Assembly: GCA_013820865.1 (NCBI GenBank)
Contig: JACDHU010000014.1
Location: 1 to 15,613 of the forward strand
Reading direction: 5' to 3'
Source of the DNA: Chloroflexota bacterium
Lineage (GTDB): Bacteria > Chloroflexota > Limnocylindria > QHBO01
Length of the DNA: 15,613 nucleotides
The position numbers were made by a program, and so were the translations under genes. The notes beneath the pieces are model-generated. The model made no database searches. It worked only from the letters and a program-made list of their open reading frames with translations, and was not told the DNA's origin. Positions 6,566 to 13,355 of this stretch are shown piece after piece; position 1 is the first letter of the stretch; each line of letters starts with the position of its first letter.

Positions 6566-7609
6566 ATGATCGAACTCGAGACACCTCAGCCGCAGCAGCC
6601 TGAGCCGCCCCCGACCCCGCGCATCGACGAGGTGCACGCGGAGGCAAATCTCAGCCGCTTTGAGGTCACTCCGCTCCAGGAGGGCTACGGCGTCACCCTG
6701 GGCAACTCCCTCCGTCGCGTCCTGCTCAGCTCCCTCGAGGGAGCTGCCGTGACCAGCATCCAGATCAATGGCGTGTTCCACGAGTTCAGCACGATCGAGA
6801 ACGTCAAGGAAGACGTTACGCAGATCGTCCTGAACGTCAAGAAGCTGCGCCTCCGCTCCTTTGCTCGTCATGCCCTCACGCTCAAACTCGTCAAGCATGG
6901 CGCCGGTCCGGTCACCGCCGCCGATATCGGTGAGTCCGCCGATGTCGAGATCGTGAATCCGGACCTTGTCCTGCTGACCCTTGATTCCGACTCGGGGTCC
7001 ATCGAGATGGACCTGATCGTGGAGACCGGCATGGGCTATCGCCCCGCCGAGCACACCGAGGACATGGCCATCGGCGTCGTGCCGGTCGATGCCATCTTCT
7101 CGCCGGTGCGTCGCGCCAATTACCAGGTCGAGAAGACCCGCGTCGGCCAGATGACGAACTACGACAAGCTCACCTTCGAGATCGAGACCGATGGCACGAC
7201 CACCGCCCAATCGGCCCTGAGCCAGGCCGCAGATATCCTCGTTCGCGAGTTCGGTCGGTTCGCCGAGATCGGGCGTCCGTCCGTCCCTGGTGGCGAGACA
7301 AGCGTGTCGGCGCCCGCGGCGAATATGCTCGACGCTCCCATCGAAGAGCTTGACCTGCCGATGCGGGCGTACAATTCGCTCAAGCGCAACAGCATCACGA
7401 AGGTCGGGCAGGTGCTGTCTCTGTCCGATGACGAGTTTCTGCGCATGCGTAACTTCGGTCAGAAGAGCCTCGACGAGCTCAAGGAGCGCCTCGCGCTTCG
7501 TGGCTTCATCAGCTCCGATGCGACATCGATGAGCACCGACGAGTCGGATCTTCCCGCCTCGGCCGAGTTGGACGAGGCGGCTGCGGCCGAGCTCGACCGG
7601 GAGGCCTAG
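6566..7609 (+). CDS. rpoA: DNA-directed RNA polymerase subunit alpha
   Basis: Scaffolds RNA polymerase assembly through its N-terminal dimer domain and contacts upstream promoter DNA and activators through its C-terminal domain. The N-terminal domain is clear (EGYGVTLGNSLRRVLLSSLEG, about residues 39-59; VETGMGYRPAEH; VGQMTNYDKLTFEIETDG). The C-terminal helix-hairpin domain begins near residue 258 (IEELDLPMRAYNSLKRN, then FGQKSLDELKERL). The 347-residue product is longer than usual because of a Pro/Gln-rich insertion at about residues 7-18 and an acidic tail of about 35 residues. AGGAG at 6547-6551 lies 14 bases before the ATG, a long spacing. Confidence 0.98.
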   Translation: MIELETPQPQQPEPPPTPRIDEVHAEANLSRFEVTPLQEGYGVTLGNSLRRVLLSSLEGAAVTSIQINGVFHEFSTIENVKEDVTQIVLNVKKLRLRSFARHALTLKLVKHGAGPVTAADIGESADVEIVNPDLVLLTLDSDSGSIEMDLIVETGMGYRPAEHTEDMAIGVVPVDAIFSPVRRANYQVEKTRVGQMTNYDKLTFEIETDGTTTAQSALSQAADILVREFGRFAEIGRPSVPGGETSVSAPAANMLDAPIEELDLPMRAYNSLKRNSITKVGQVLSLSDDEFLRMRNFGQKSLDELKERLALRGFISSDATSMSTDESDLPASAELDEAAAAELDREA

Positions 7610-7613
7610 AGGG

Positions 7614-7967
7614 ATGCCGCACCGGATCGCAGGTCGCAAGCTGAGCCGTCAGCATGCTCACCGCATGTCGATGCTCGGCAACCTCGCGGTCTCGATCATC
7701 CGCTATGAGAAGGTCACCACCACCGAGGCCAAGGCCAAGGAGGTTCGCGGCCTCGTCGACGGGATGATCACGCTTGCCAAGCGTCGCGACCTTCACGCCC
7801 GCCGGCAGCTTGTGAGCAAGATGCCGCACGAGCCGCTGATCGTCGACAAGCTCCTGGGCGAGATCGCGGACAAGTACGCGGATCGTCCATCGGGGTTCAC
7901 GCGCATCGTCAAGATCGGACAGCGGCTGGGTGACGCCGCACCGATGGTACAGATCGAGCTCGTCTAA
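7614..7967 (+). CDS. rplQ: 50S ribosomal protein L17
   Basis: Large-subunit protein near the exit tunnel. The 117 residues start MPHRIAGRKLSRQHAHRMSM and include NLAVSIIRYEKVTTTEAKAKEVRGL and a C-terminal GFTRIVKIGQRLGDAAPMVQIEL. These cover the full family length. ATG start with GGGAGG at 7599-7604, inside the end of rpoA, so initiation is probably helped by ribosomes finishing rpoA. The gap to truA is 12 bases. Confidence 0.97.
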   Translation: MPHRIAGRKLSRQHAHRMSMLGNLAVSIIRYEKVTTTEAKAKEVRGLVDGMITLAKRRDLHARRQLVSKMPHEPLIVDKLLGEIADKYADRPSGFTRIVKIGQRLGDAAPMVQIELV

Positions 7968-7979
7968 CGCGGACGAGCC

Positions 7980-8861
7980 ATGACAACACCGACGTTCTCG
8001 GTGACCGGCAGCGTGCAGCGCGTGCTGCGAGCGGTGATCGAATACGACGGAACAGCCTTTGCCGGCTCGCAGGTCCAGCCAGATGCTCGGACCGTGCAGG
8101 GGGAGCTGGAAGAGGCGCTTAACAGGCTGATGGGCGAGCGGACGCAGGTCCGACTTGCCGGGCGAACCGATGCCGGGGTGCATGCCACTGGCCAGGTCGC
8201 GGCGTTCTGCCTTCCTCACCGCTTTCGCGGGGATGGAGACAGCTTGGCCGACCTGCGGAGACGGCTGAATGCCGTCCTGCCGCACGACTTGGCGGTGCGA
8301 TCACTTCGATCAGCGGCCAAAGGCTTCGATCCGCGGCGGGATGCGCGCTGGCGCGTCTATCGCTACCGGATCCTGATGAATGGAGCCGTGCGGCCGCTGG
8401 AGCGGCATCGAACGCTCGAGATCAACGATCGGCTGGACGTGACCGCCATGCGGGCGGCTGCGGAGCGGATGGTCGGGGAGCGCGACTTCGCGTCCCTCGG
8501 AAGCCATCAGCACGGCCGGACGGTGCGGCACCTCGCCGAGGTGCGAGTGACGCGTCGCGGAGACCTCGTGGAGGTTCGCGCGACGGGCGACTCGTTCCTG
8601 CGTCGGATGGTGCGCAGCATCGTCGAGATTCTCCTGGCCGTCGGGCGCGGACGCCTGGCGATCAGCGAGGTCGATCGGATCCTCGCCGGACAAGCGCGTG
8701 CCCTCGATGGGCGGGCGGCGCCGGCGCAGGGGCTGACCCTGGAGCGTGTGATCTATCCATCAGCCGGACAAATTAATCAACCAATGGCAAAGCAATCAAC
8801 GGCGGCGGCGTCAGATGGCCCGGCCGCGGCAGACCAACGGAAGCCGGAGAGCTCAACGTGA
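7980..8861 (+). CDS. truA: tRNA pseudouridine synthase A
   Basis: Converts U38-40 in the anticodon stem of many tRNAs to pseudouridine. The 293-residue product has the motif RLAGRTDAGVHATGQVAAF with catalytic Asp64, the FAGSQVQP segment (residues 27-34), the active-site strand WRVYRYRIL and the C-terminal block ATGDSFLRRMVRSIVE. About 14 residues precede the usual start. In-frame GTG codons at 8013 and 8022 would shorten them but lack a visible site. The conserved fold ends at LERVIYP. About 33 low-complexity residues follow, encoded partly by AT-richer DNA (8760-8805). The stop overlaps rplM as GTGA. Confidence 0.96.
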   Translation: MTTPTFSVTGSVQRVLRAVIEYDGTAFAGSQVQPDARTVQGELEEALNRLMGERTQVRLAGRTDAGVHATGQVAAFCLPHRFRGDGDSLADLRRRLNAVLPHDLAVRSLRSAAKGFDPRRDARWRVYRYRILMNGAVRPLERHRTLEINDRLDVTAMRAAAERMVGERDFASLGSHQHGRTVRHLAEVRVTRRGDLVEVRATGDSFLRRMVRSIVEILLAVGRGRLAISEVDRILAGQARALDGRAAPAQGLTLERVIYPSAGQINQPMAKQSTAAASDGPAAADQRKPESST

Positions 8862-9286
8862 AGACCTATGCCGTGAAGGCGAGCGAGATCGAGCACAGTT
8901 GGTGGGTCGTCGATGCGACCGACCAGACCCTCGGCCGGTTGGCGACGCGCATCGCCACCCTGCTGGAGGGCAAGCACAAGCCGATCTACTCGCCGCATCT
9001 CGACACCGGGGACCACGTCGTGGTTCTCAATGCCGCCAAGATCCGCGTGACCGGCGATAAGCTGAAGCAGAAGAGCTACTTCCGCCATTCCAACTACCCG
9101 GGCGGCCTCCGAGAGGAGAAGCTCGGCATCCTGCTCGAGCGCAAGCCCGAGCTCGTCATCGAGCGCGCGGTGAAGGGCATGCTGCCTCAGAACCGTCTCG
9201 GGCGCGCGATGTTCAAGAAGCTGAAGGTTTACAAGGGCGCGGAACACCCGCACCAGGCGCAGCAGCCGTCCACGGTCGAGCTGTGA
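8858..9286 (+). CDS. rplM: 50S ribosomal protein L13
   Basis: Early-assembly large-subunit protein. The 142 residues show the family pattern: WWVVDATDQTLGRLATRIATLL, KPIYSPHLDTGDHVVVLNA, RVTGDKLKQKSYFRHSNYPG and VKGMLPQNRLGRAMFKKLKVYKGAEHPH. GTG start at 8858 with GGAGAG at 8846-8851, giving a 4-base overlap with truA. The truA-rplM-rpsI order is common in Firmicutes and Chloroflexota-like genomes. Confidence 0.97.
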   Translation: MKTYAVKASEIEHSWWVVDATDQTLGRLATRIATLLEGKHKPIYSPHLDTGDHVVVLNAAKIRVTGDKLKQKSYFRHSNYPGGLREEKLGILLERKPELVIERAVKGMLPQNRLGRAMFKKLKVYKGAEHPHQAQQPSTVEL

Positions 9287-9302
9287 TGAGGAAGGATCGA
9301 AC

Positions 9303-9695
9303 GTGAGCACGAACTACGTCTACGGAACCGGTCGGCGCAAGACCGCGGTCGCGCGGGTCCGTCTGCTTCCGGGCGATGGCAGTGTCATCGTCAACGGTAA
9401 GCCGGCGACCGAATATTTCGGCGGCGCATCTCCAAAGGGCGCGATCCTGCTTCCGTTTCGGGTGACCGAGACGGAGGGCCGCTATTCCGCCAGCGTGCTG
9501 GTCTCGGGTGGCGGGGTCTCGGGCCAGGCCGGCGCCATCCGACACGGTATCGCACGCGCCCTGCTGGCCGCGCATCCCAACGCCCGCGCCGCGCTTCGCG
9601 GGGCCGGTCTGCTGACCCGGGATCCGCGTGCCAAGGAGCGCAAGAAGTACGGCCTCAAGCGTGCTCGTAAGGCACCCCAGTACACGAAGCGCTGA
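9303..9695 (+). CDS. rpsI: 30S ribosomal protein S9
   Basis: Head protein of the small subunit whose C-terminal tail touches the P-site tRNA. The 130-residue product contains YGTGRRKTAVARVRL, VNGKPATEYFGG, GGGVSGQAGAIRHGIARALL, LTRDPRAKERKKYGLKRARKAPQYTKR and ends in the universally conserved Lys-Arg. GTG start with a strong AGGAAGGA at 9289-9296. It is the last gene of the ribosomal block and is followed by a terminator-like hairpin 26 bases after its stop. Confidence 0.98.
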   Translation: MSTNYVYGTGRRKTAVARVRLLPGDGSVIVNGKPATEYFGGASPKGAILLPFRVTETEGRYSASVLVSGGGVSGQAGAIRHGIARALLAAHPNARAALRGAGLLTRDPRAKERKKYGLKRARKAPQYTKR

Positions 9696-9721
9696 CCCAC
9701 TGATCGCGCACGACGACCGAT

Positions 9722-9750
9722 GAGCTCCGGCGGGAACGTCGGGGCTCTTT
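9722..9750 (+). terminator. Rho-independent terminator candidate after rpsI
   Basis: GAGCTCCG at 9722-9729 pairs with CGGGGCTC at 9740-9747: eight pairs, one of them T-G, with a 10-base loop, followed by TTT at 9748-9750. The stem is strong but the T-run is short (TTTGG), so partial read-through into cdaA is plausible. Its position just after the ribosomal block supports a terminator role. Confidence 0.6.
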
Positions 9751-9758
9751 GGTATCAT
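9750..9758 (+). promoter_or_regulatory. Extended -10 promoter candidate for cdaA-glmS
   Basis: TGGTATCAT combines the TGN extension (9750-9752) with a TATCAT -10 hexamer (9753-9758). The -35 position would fall inside the terminator hairpin at about 9730-9735 and reads GCGGGA, which is not a good -35. An extended -10 can work without one. The transcript would start near 9765, about 35 bases before the cdaA GTG. Confidence 0.4.
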
Positions 9759-9798
9759 CGGTGTCCTTGCCGCACCATGCATCGCAGAACGCAGCATC

Positions 9799-10734
9799 GT
9801 GATCGACACGATTCGCGAATTCTTCGACAACTATCTTCAGGGCAGCCCGACGGCGATCATCGACATCGGGCTGGTGGCGCTCGTCATCTACTGGCTCTTC
9901 ATCCTGATTCGTGGCACGCGTGCGGTGCGGATCGTCATCGGCCTGTCGATCCTGTACCTGGTGTATCTGGCGGCAATCCTGTTCGGCTTCGAGCTCCTGC
10001 GCCGTTTGATGGAGACGGCCGCGGTAGTCGGGCTGTTCGCGGTGGTCGTCGTCTTCCAGCCCGAGCTGCGCCGCGGGCTCGAGCAGATCGGCCGCATTGG
10101 CAGCGTGAACCGCTTCTTCGTGAGCTCGGAGGTTGCCGGTGCTGAGCGCGTCGCTCGGGAGATCAGCCGCGCCGCGCGGATCCTCGCTGGGTCGCGCCAT
10201 GGAGCACTCATCGCGCTGGAGCGTGAGACCGGCCTCCAGGACCTCGCCTCCGAGTCCGGCGTTCCGATTCACGCCGACCTGCGGGCCGAGTTGCTGGTGA
10301 CGATCTTCTACCGTGGAACGGCACTTCATGATGGCGCGGTCGTCATCTCGGGCGAGAAGATCAGCTCCGCCGGTGTGCTGCTTCCCTTGAGCCAGAACGT
10401 CTTGGACTCCGAGCGCTACGGCACCCGTCACCGAGCTGCCATCGGCATCAGCGAGCAGACTGACGCGATCGTGATCGTGGTCAGCGAGGAGACCGGCTCG
10501 ATCAGCCTGGTCGTCCGAGGTCGAATCGAGCGCAACCTGACGGAGCAGCAACTTCGGCGCCGCATCTTCAACCTCATCCGGCCGCAGGCTCCTCGACGGG
10601 CCGTGCCGTTCCTGCGCCGCTCGCTCGATGGGCGCTGGCAGGTCGGCGCTGGTCGGAATGAGACGGACGAGCCGATCGATCCCGAGGCGCGGGTCGTGTC
10701 ACCCGCGTCCGATACCCCGCCAGTGAGGCACTGA
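9799..10734 (+). CDS. cdaA: Diadenylate cyclase CdaA (c-di-AMP synthase)
   Basis: Membrane enzyme that joins two ATP into cyclic di-AMP, a second messenger controlling potassium, osmotic balance and cell-wall homeostasis. The 311-residue product has three hydrophobic helices (about residues 18-37, 45-66 and 73-90). The DAC (DisA_N) domain follows, with both catalytic motifs intact: Asp178-Gly-Ala in LHDGAVVI and Arg210-His-Arg in RHRAAIGISEQTDAIVIVVSEETG. The C-terminal 60 or so residues are variable and charged. The GTG start is chosen by homology (DTIREFFDNYLQGSP); no convincing ribosome-binding site precedes it. cdaR follows after 4 bases, the usual partner arrangement. Alternative names are dacA and ybbP. 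Confidence 0.96.
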   Translation: MIDTIREFFDNYLQGSPTAIIDIGLVALVIYWLFILIRGTRAVRIVIGLSILYLVYLAAILFGFELLRRLMETAAVVGLFAVVVVFQPELRRGLEQIGRIGSVNRFFVSSEVAGAERVAREISRAARILAGSRHGALIALERETGLQDLASESGVPIHADLRAELLVTIFYRGTALHDGAVVISGEKISSAGVLLPLSQNVLDSERYGTRHRAAIGISEQTDAIVIVVSEETGSISLVVRGRIERNLTEQQLRRRIFNLIRPQAPRRAVPFLRRSLDGRWQVGAGRNETDEPIDPEARVVSPASDTPPVRH

Positions 10735-10738
10735 AGGA

Positions 10739-12001
10739 ATGCGTTTTCTGCTGCGCAATTGGCACCTGAAGCTGTCGGCTGTCCTGCTCGCCACCGTCCT
10801 GTACACCGGCCTGGTCTTCTCCGGCTCGTTCACCGATGCGTCGGTCGATGTCGCCGTGGACGCGGTGAATCAACCGGACCGCTCACAGGTGCTGAGCGGG
10901 GCAGTGGGAACCGTCACGGTCAGGTATCGCACGTCGAATGACGTGGCCGGAACGATCGCGGCCCAGGCGTTCGTGGCGACTGTGGACCTATCCGAGTACG
11001 AAATGGAGCTCGCCCCCGAGGTGCAGGTGCTCGACATCGAGGTCGTTGCGCTGACGGATGGGATCGAGATCCTGTCGGTCGAGCCACCCGACGTGCGCGT
11101 CGCCATCGACGAGCTCGAAACCAAGACGGTACCGATCGAGCTGGATGCTGGCGTCGTTCCCGATGGCCTCGAGATGGACGATCCGGTGATGAGTCAGGAC
11201 GAGGTCGAGGTGCGTGGCGCGGCATCGGTCGTCGGCCTGGTCGATCGCGCCGTGGCACGCATCCGGATCGATGGATCAGGCATCGACTTCAACAATCCGG
11301 TCAACCTCGTCGCCGTCGACGTGACGGGTCAGGAGGTCGGCGCCGGCCTGATCGACATCGAGCCCGAGACGATCTCGGTCCAGGTCGACGTGCGGTTCAC
11401 CGAAACCACCCAGACCGTCCCGATTCGGCCGGATATCTCTGGCACCCCGGCTCCAGGATTCGCGCTCTCTTCGTTGAGCATTGATCCGCCGTTCGTCACG
11501 CTGCGTGGCCTCCCCGATGCGCTCACCGGTATCACCGAGATCCTGACCGAGCCGCTCAGCATCGACGGGGCGTCGAGCACCGAGGAATTCGAAGCGCAAC
11601 TCATCCTTCCCGACGGCACCCGGCTCGAGTCCGGCGACGCGCCGCTGGTCGATGTCATCGCCACGATCGTGCCATCGGTATCGAGCCGCACTTTCGTAGT
11701 GGGCGTGGTGTGTCAGAACGCCGGTGACAACGCGTGTCTGCCAGGCCTGGAACAGGTGTCGGTGACGATCGAGGGGCCCGGCGAGGTGCTGGCGCAGCTC
11801 TCGGCCGGTGACCTGACGCCGATCGTCGACGCCACTGGCCTTGCCGCGGGGGCGCACAGCCTGACGCCTGCCATCGTCGGACTGCCGGACGGGGTTGAGC
11901 TGCTCATGATCAGCCCGGGCATCATTCCGGTCGTGATCGAAGAGCCCGCCACGCCCGAGCCGACCGCCACGCCCGAGCCGACCACGACGCCCGAGCCATA
12001 G
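10739..12001 (+). CDS. cdaR: CdaA regulatory protein CdaR, YbbR-domain protein
   Basis: Membrane-anchored partner that modulates CdaA activity. The 420-residue product begins MRFLLRNWHLKLSAVLLATVLYT: a short cytoplasmic start and one transmembrane helix (about residues 9-30). The rest is outside the membrane. About four YbbR-type beta repeats follow (near 32-115, 120-205, 210-295 and 305-390), each with the pattern of a variable strand region followed by VxVxI or PxxV motifs. Only two cysteines occur, Cys325 and Cys333 in the fourth repeat. The last 16 residues are TPEP repeats. The start is set by homology; GAGG at 10725-10728 is 10 bases upstream. The stop abuts the glmM ATG with no gap. 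Confidence 0.93.
   Translation: MRFLLRNWHLKLSAVLLATVLYTGLVFSGSFTDASVDVAVDAVNQPDRSQVLSGAVGTVTVRYRTSNDVAGTIAAQAFVATVDLSEYEMELAPEVQVLDIEVVALTDGIEILSVEPPDVRVAIDELETKTVPIELDAGVVPDGLEMDDPVMSQDEVEVRGAASVVGLVDRAVARIRIDGSGIDFNNPVNLVAVDVTGQEVGAGLIDIEPETISVQVDVRFTETTQTVPIRPDISGTPAPGFALSSLSIDPPFVTLRGLPDALTGITEILTEPLSIDGASSTEEFEAQLILPDGTRLESGDAPLVDVIATIVPSVSSRTFVVGVVCQNAGDNACLPGLEQVSVTIEGPGEVLAQLSAGDLTPIVDATGLAAGAHSLTPAIVGLPDGVELLMISPGIIPVVIEEPATPEPTATPEPTTTPEP
11951..11998 (+). repeat. Tandem 18-base repeat encoding TPEP units
   Basis: Two full 18-base units (11951-11968 and 11969-11986) and a 12-base partial unit (11987-11998) share ACGCCCGAGCC and encode TPEPTA, TPEPTT and TPEP at the end of cdaR. They lie in the last bases before the glmM start and occupy the place where its ribosome-binding site would be. 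The array is likely length-variable between strains. Confidence 0.85.
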
Positions 12002-13330
12002 ATGGGTCGCCGCTTTGGGACCGATGGTATTCGTGGCGAGGTCGGGGTGGACGTCACGGCTGATCTTGCGCTCGCGCTCGGACGGGCAGTTGGCCACCGC
12101 TTTGGTGGACCGGGGCGCTCCGTCGTGCTCGGCCGTGACCCGCGTCGCTCCGGCGAGATGCTCGGCGCGGCGCTCGGTGCCGGACTCGTCGCCACGGGGA
12201 CCGATGTGGTCGATCTCGGCATCGTCACCACGCCGTGCCTCGTGCACGCCAGCGCCGACCCGGCGTTTGCTGCCGGCGTCATGGTCTCGGCCTCCCACAA
12301 CCCGGCCCGCGACAACGGGCTCAAGGTCGTGGCAGGCGGACGCAAGGTCGCTGACAACGTCGAGGCCGACCTCGAGCGCCTGATCGACGATCCCGTCGCG
12401 ATCCCGACACGACCGAATCACGAGCTCGGGCTCCTGCGACCTGATGGTGGCGCGATCGAGACGTACCGGCGTACGTTGGAAGACGTTGCCGGTGAGGCGT
12501 TCGTCAGATTGCGCCTTGGGATCGATTGCGCGAACGGCTCGGCCGCGGTCATCGCACCCGACCTGTTTCGATCACTCGGCGCCGAGGTCACGGTCCTGTT
12601 CGACGCGCCGGATGGCTCGAATATCAACGACGGCTGTGGGTCGACACACCCGGAGCGGCTGGCCGAGACCGTCGCGGCATCCGGCCTGGAGATCGGTCTC
12701 GCCTTCGACGGTGACGCGGATCGGCTCATTGCGGTCGACGAGCGCGGCAGCCTGGTGGACGGCGACGCGGTGATGGGCATCTGTGCTCTCGAGATGCTCA
12801 CCGCCGGCACGCTGCGCAACAACGTCTTGGTAGCGACCGTCATGAGCAACGGCGGGCTTCAGCGCGCCATCACGCAGGCCGGAGGCAGGATGGTCGTGAC
12901 CGCGGTCGGAGATCGGAATGTGTTCGAGGCAATGGAGCGCGAGGACGCCGCCCTGGGTGGTGAGCAGTCCGGCCACATCATCTTCCGCAACCGTGCCCTG
13001 ACCGGCGATGGGCTGTTGACCGGCATCGAGCTCGTACGTGCCATGAGGACGGCCCGGGCGCCACTGTCAGAGCTCGCCGCGCGCATTCCGAGGCTTCCGC
13101 AGGTGATGATAAACTCAGCCGCCCGCGATCGCGATGTCTGGGAGTCGGATCCGGAGTTCGCCAGCGCAGTTATGCGCGCCACGGCGAAGATGGGGGAGCG
13201 CGGACGAGTGCTGGTTCGCCCGTCCGGCACGGAGCCGAAGATCAGGATCATGGTCGAGGGTGACGACGCCGGCGAGATCGACGAAATTGCCCGGGAGCTG
13301 GCGGCTCTCGCAGAGGCACGATTGAACTGA
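12002..13330 (+). CDS. glmM: Phosphoglucosamine mutase GlmM
   Basis: Interconverts glucosamine-6-phosphate and glucosamine-1-phosphate, the second step toward UDP-GlcNAc. The 442-residue product matches the family length. Visible signatures are the N-terminal RRFGTDGIRGEVG, the phosphoserine loop VSASHNP with Ser98 as the phosphorylated residue, the metal loop DGDADR (Asp236, Asp238, Asp240), GGEQSGHIIF for sugar recognition and the phosphate-binding RPSGTEPKIRIMVEG. GTDGIRG and SASHNP are GlmM-like, not phosphomannomutase-like. ATG at 12002 directly follows the cdaR stop. There is no clear ribosome-binding site, so coupling to cdaR is likely. In B. subtilis and Listeria GlmM binds and inhibits CdaA, which fits the shared operon. 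Confidence 0.97.
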   Translation: MGRRFGTDGIRGEVGVDVTADLALALGRAVGHRFGGPGRSVVLGRDPRRSGEMLGAALGAGLVATGTDVVDLGIVTTPCLVHASADPAFAAGVMVSASHNPARDNGLKVVAGGRKVADNVEADLERLIDDPVAIPTRPNHELGLLRPDGGAIETYRRTLEDVAGEAFVRLRLGIDCANGSAAVIAPDLFRSLGAEVTVLFDAPDGSNINDGCGSTHPERLAETVAASGLEIGLAFDGDADRLIAVDERGSLVDGDAVMGICALEMLTAGTLRNNVLVATVMSNGGLQRAITQAGGRMVVTAVGDRNVFEAMEREDAALGGEQSGHIIFRNRALTGDGLLTGIELVRAMRTARAPLSELAARIPRLPQVMINSAARDRDVWESDPEFASAVMRATAKMGERGRVLVRPSGTEPKIRIMVEGDDAGEIDEIARELAALAEARLN

Positions 13331-13351
13331 CGCCGGGCGCCGGCGAGGAGG
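13331..13351 (+). promoter_or_regulatory. GC hairpin abutting the glmS ribosome-binding site
   Basis: CGCCGG (13331-13336) and CCGGCG (13340-13345) form a perfect six-pair stem with a GCG loop, beginning at the base after the glmM stop. The very strong ribosome-binding site GAGGAGG (13345-13351) starts on the last base of the stem, 4 bases before the glmS ATG. The gap is only 25 bases, so no glmS ribozyme can fit between these genes. The hairpin may insulate or tune glmS translation, or be a by-product of high GC. Confidence 0.5.
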
Positions 13352-13355
13352 ACTT

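Noticed and set aside
6545..7639. A 364-codon open frame on the - strand opposite rpoA
   Set aside because: It is a complement shadow of rpoA with no initiation signal or family resemblance.
8784..8861. A separate 25-residue peptide gene starting at ATG 8784
   Set aside because: It is in frame with truA, has no ribosome-binding site of its own and is low complexity; it reads better as the TruA tail.
13331..13355. Possible glmS ribozyme upstream of glmS
   Set aside because: The gap is only 25 bases, far too short for the ribozyme core, and the bases before it are conserved glmM coding sequence.
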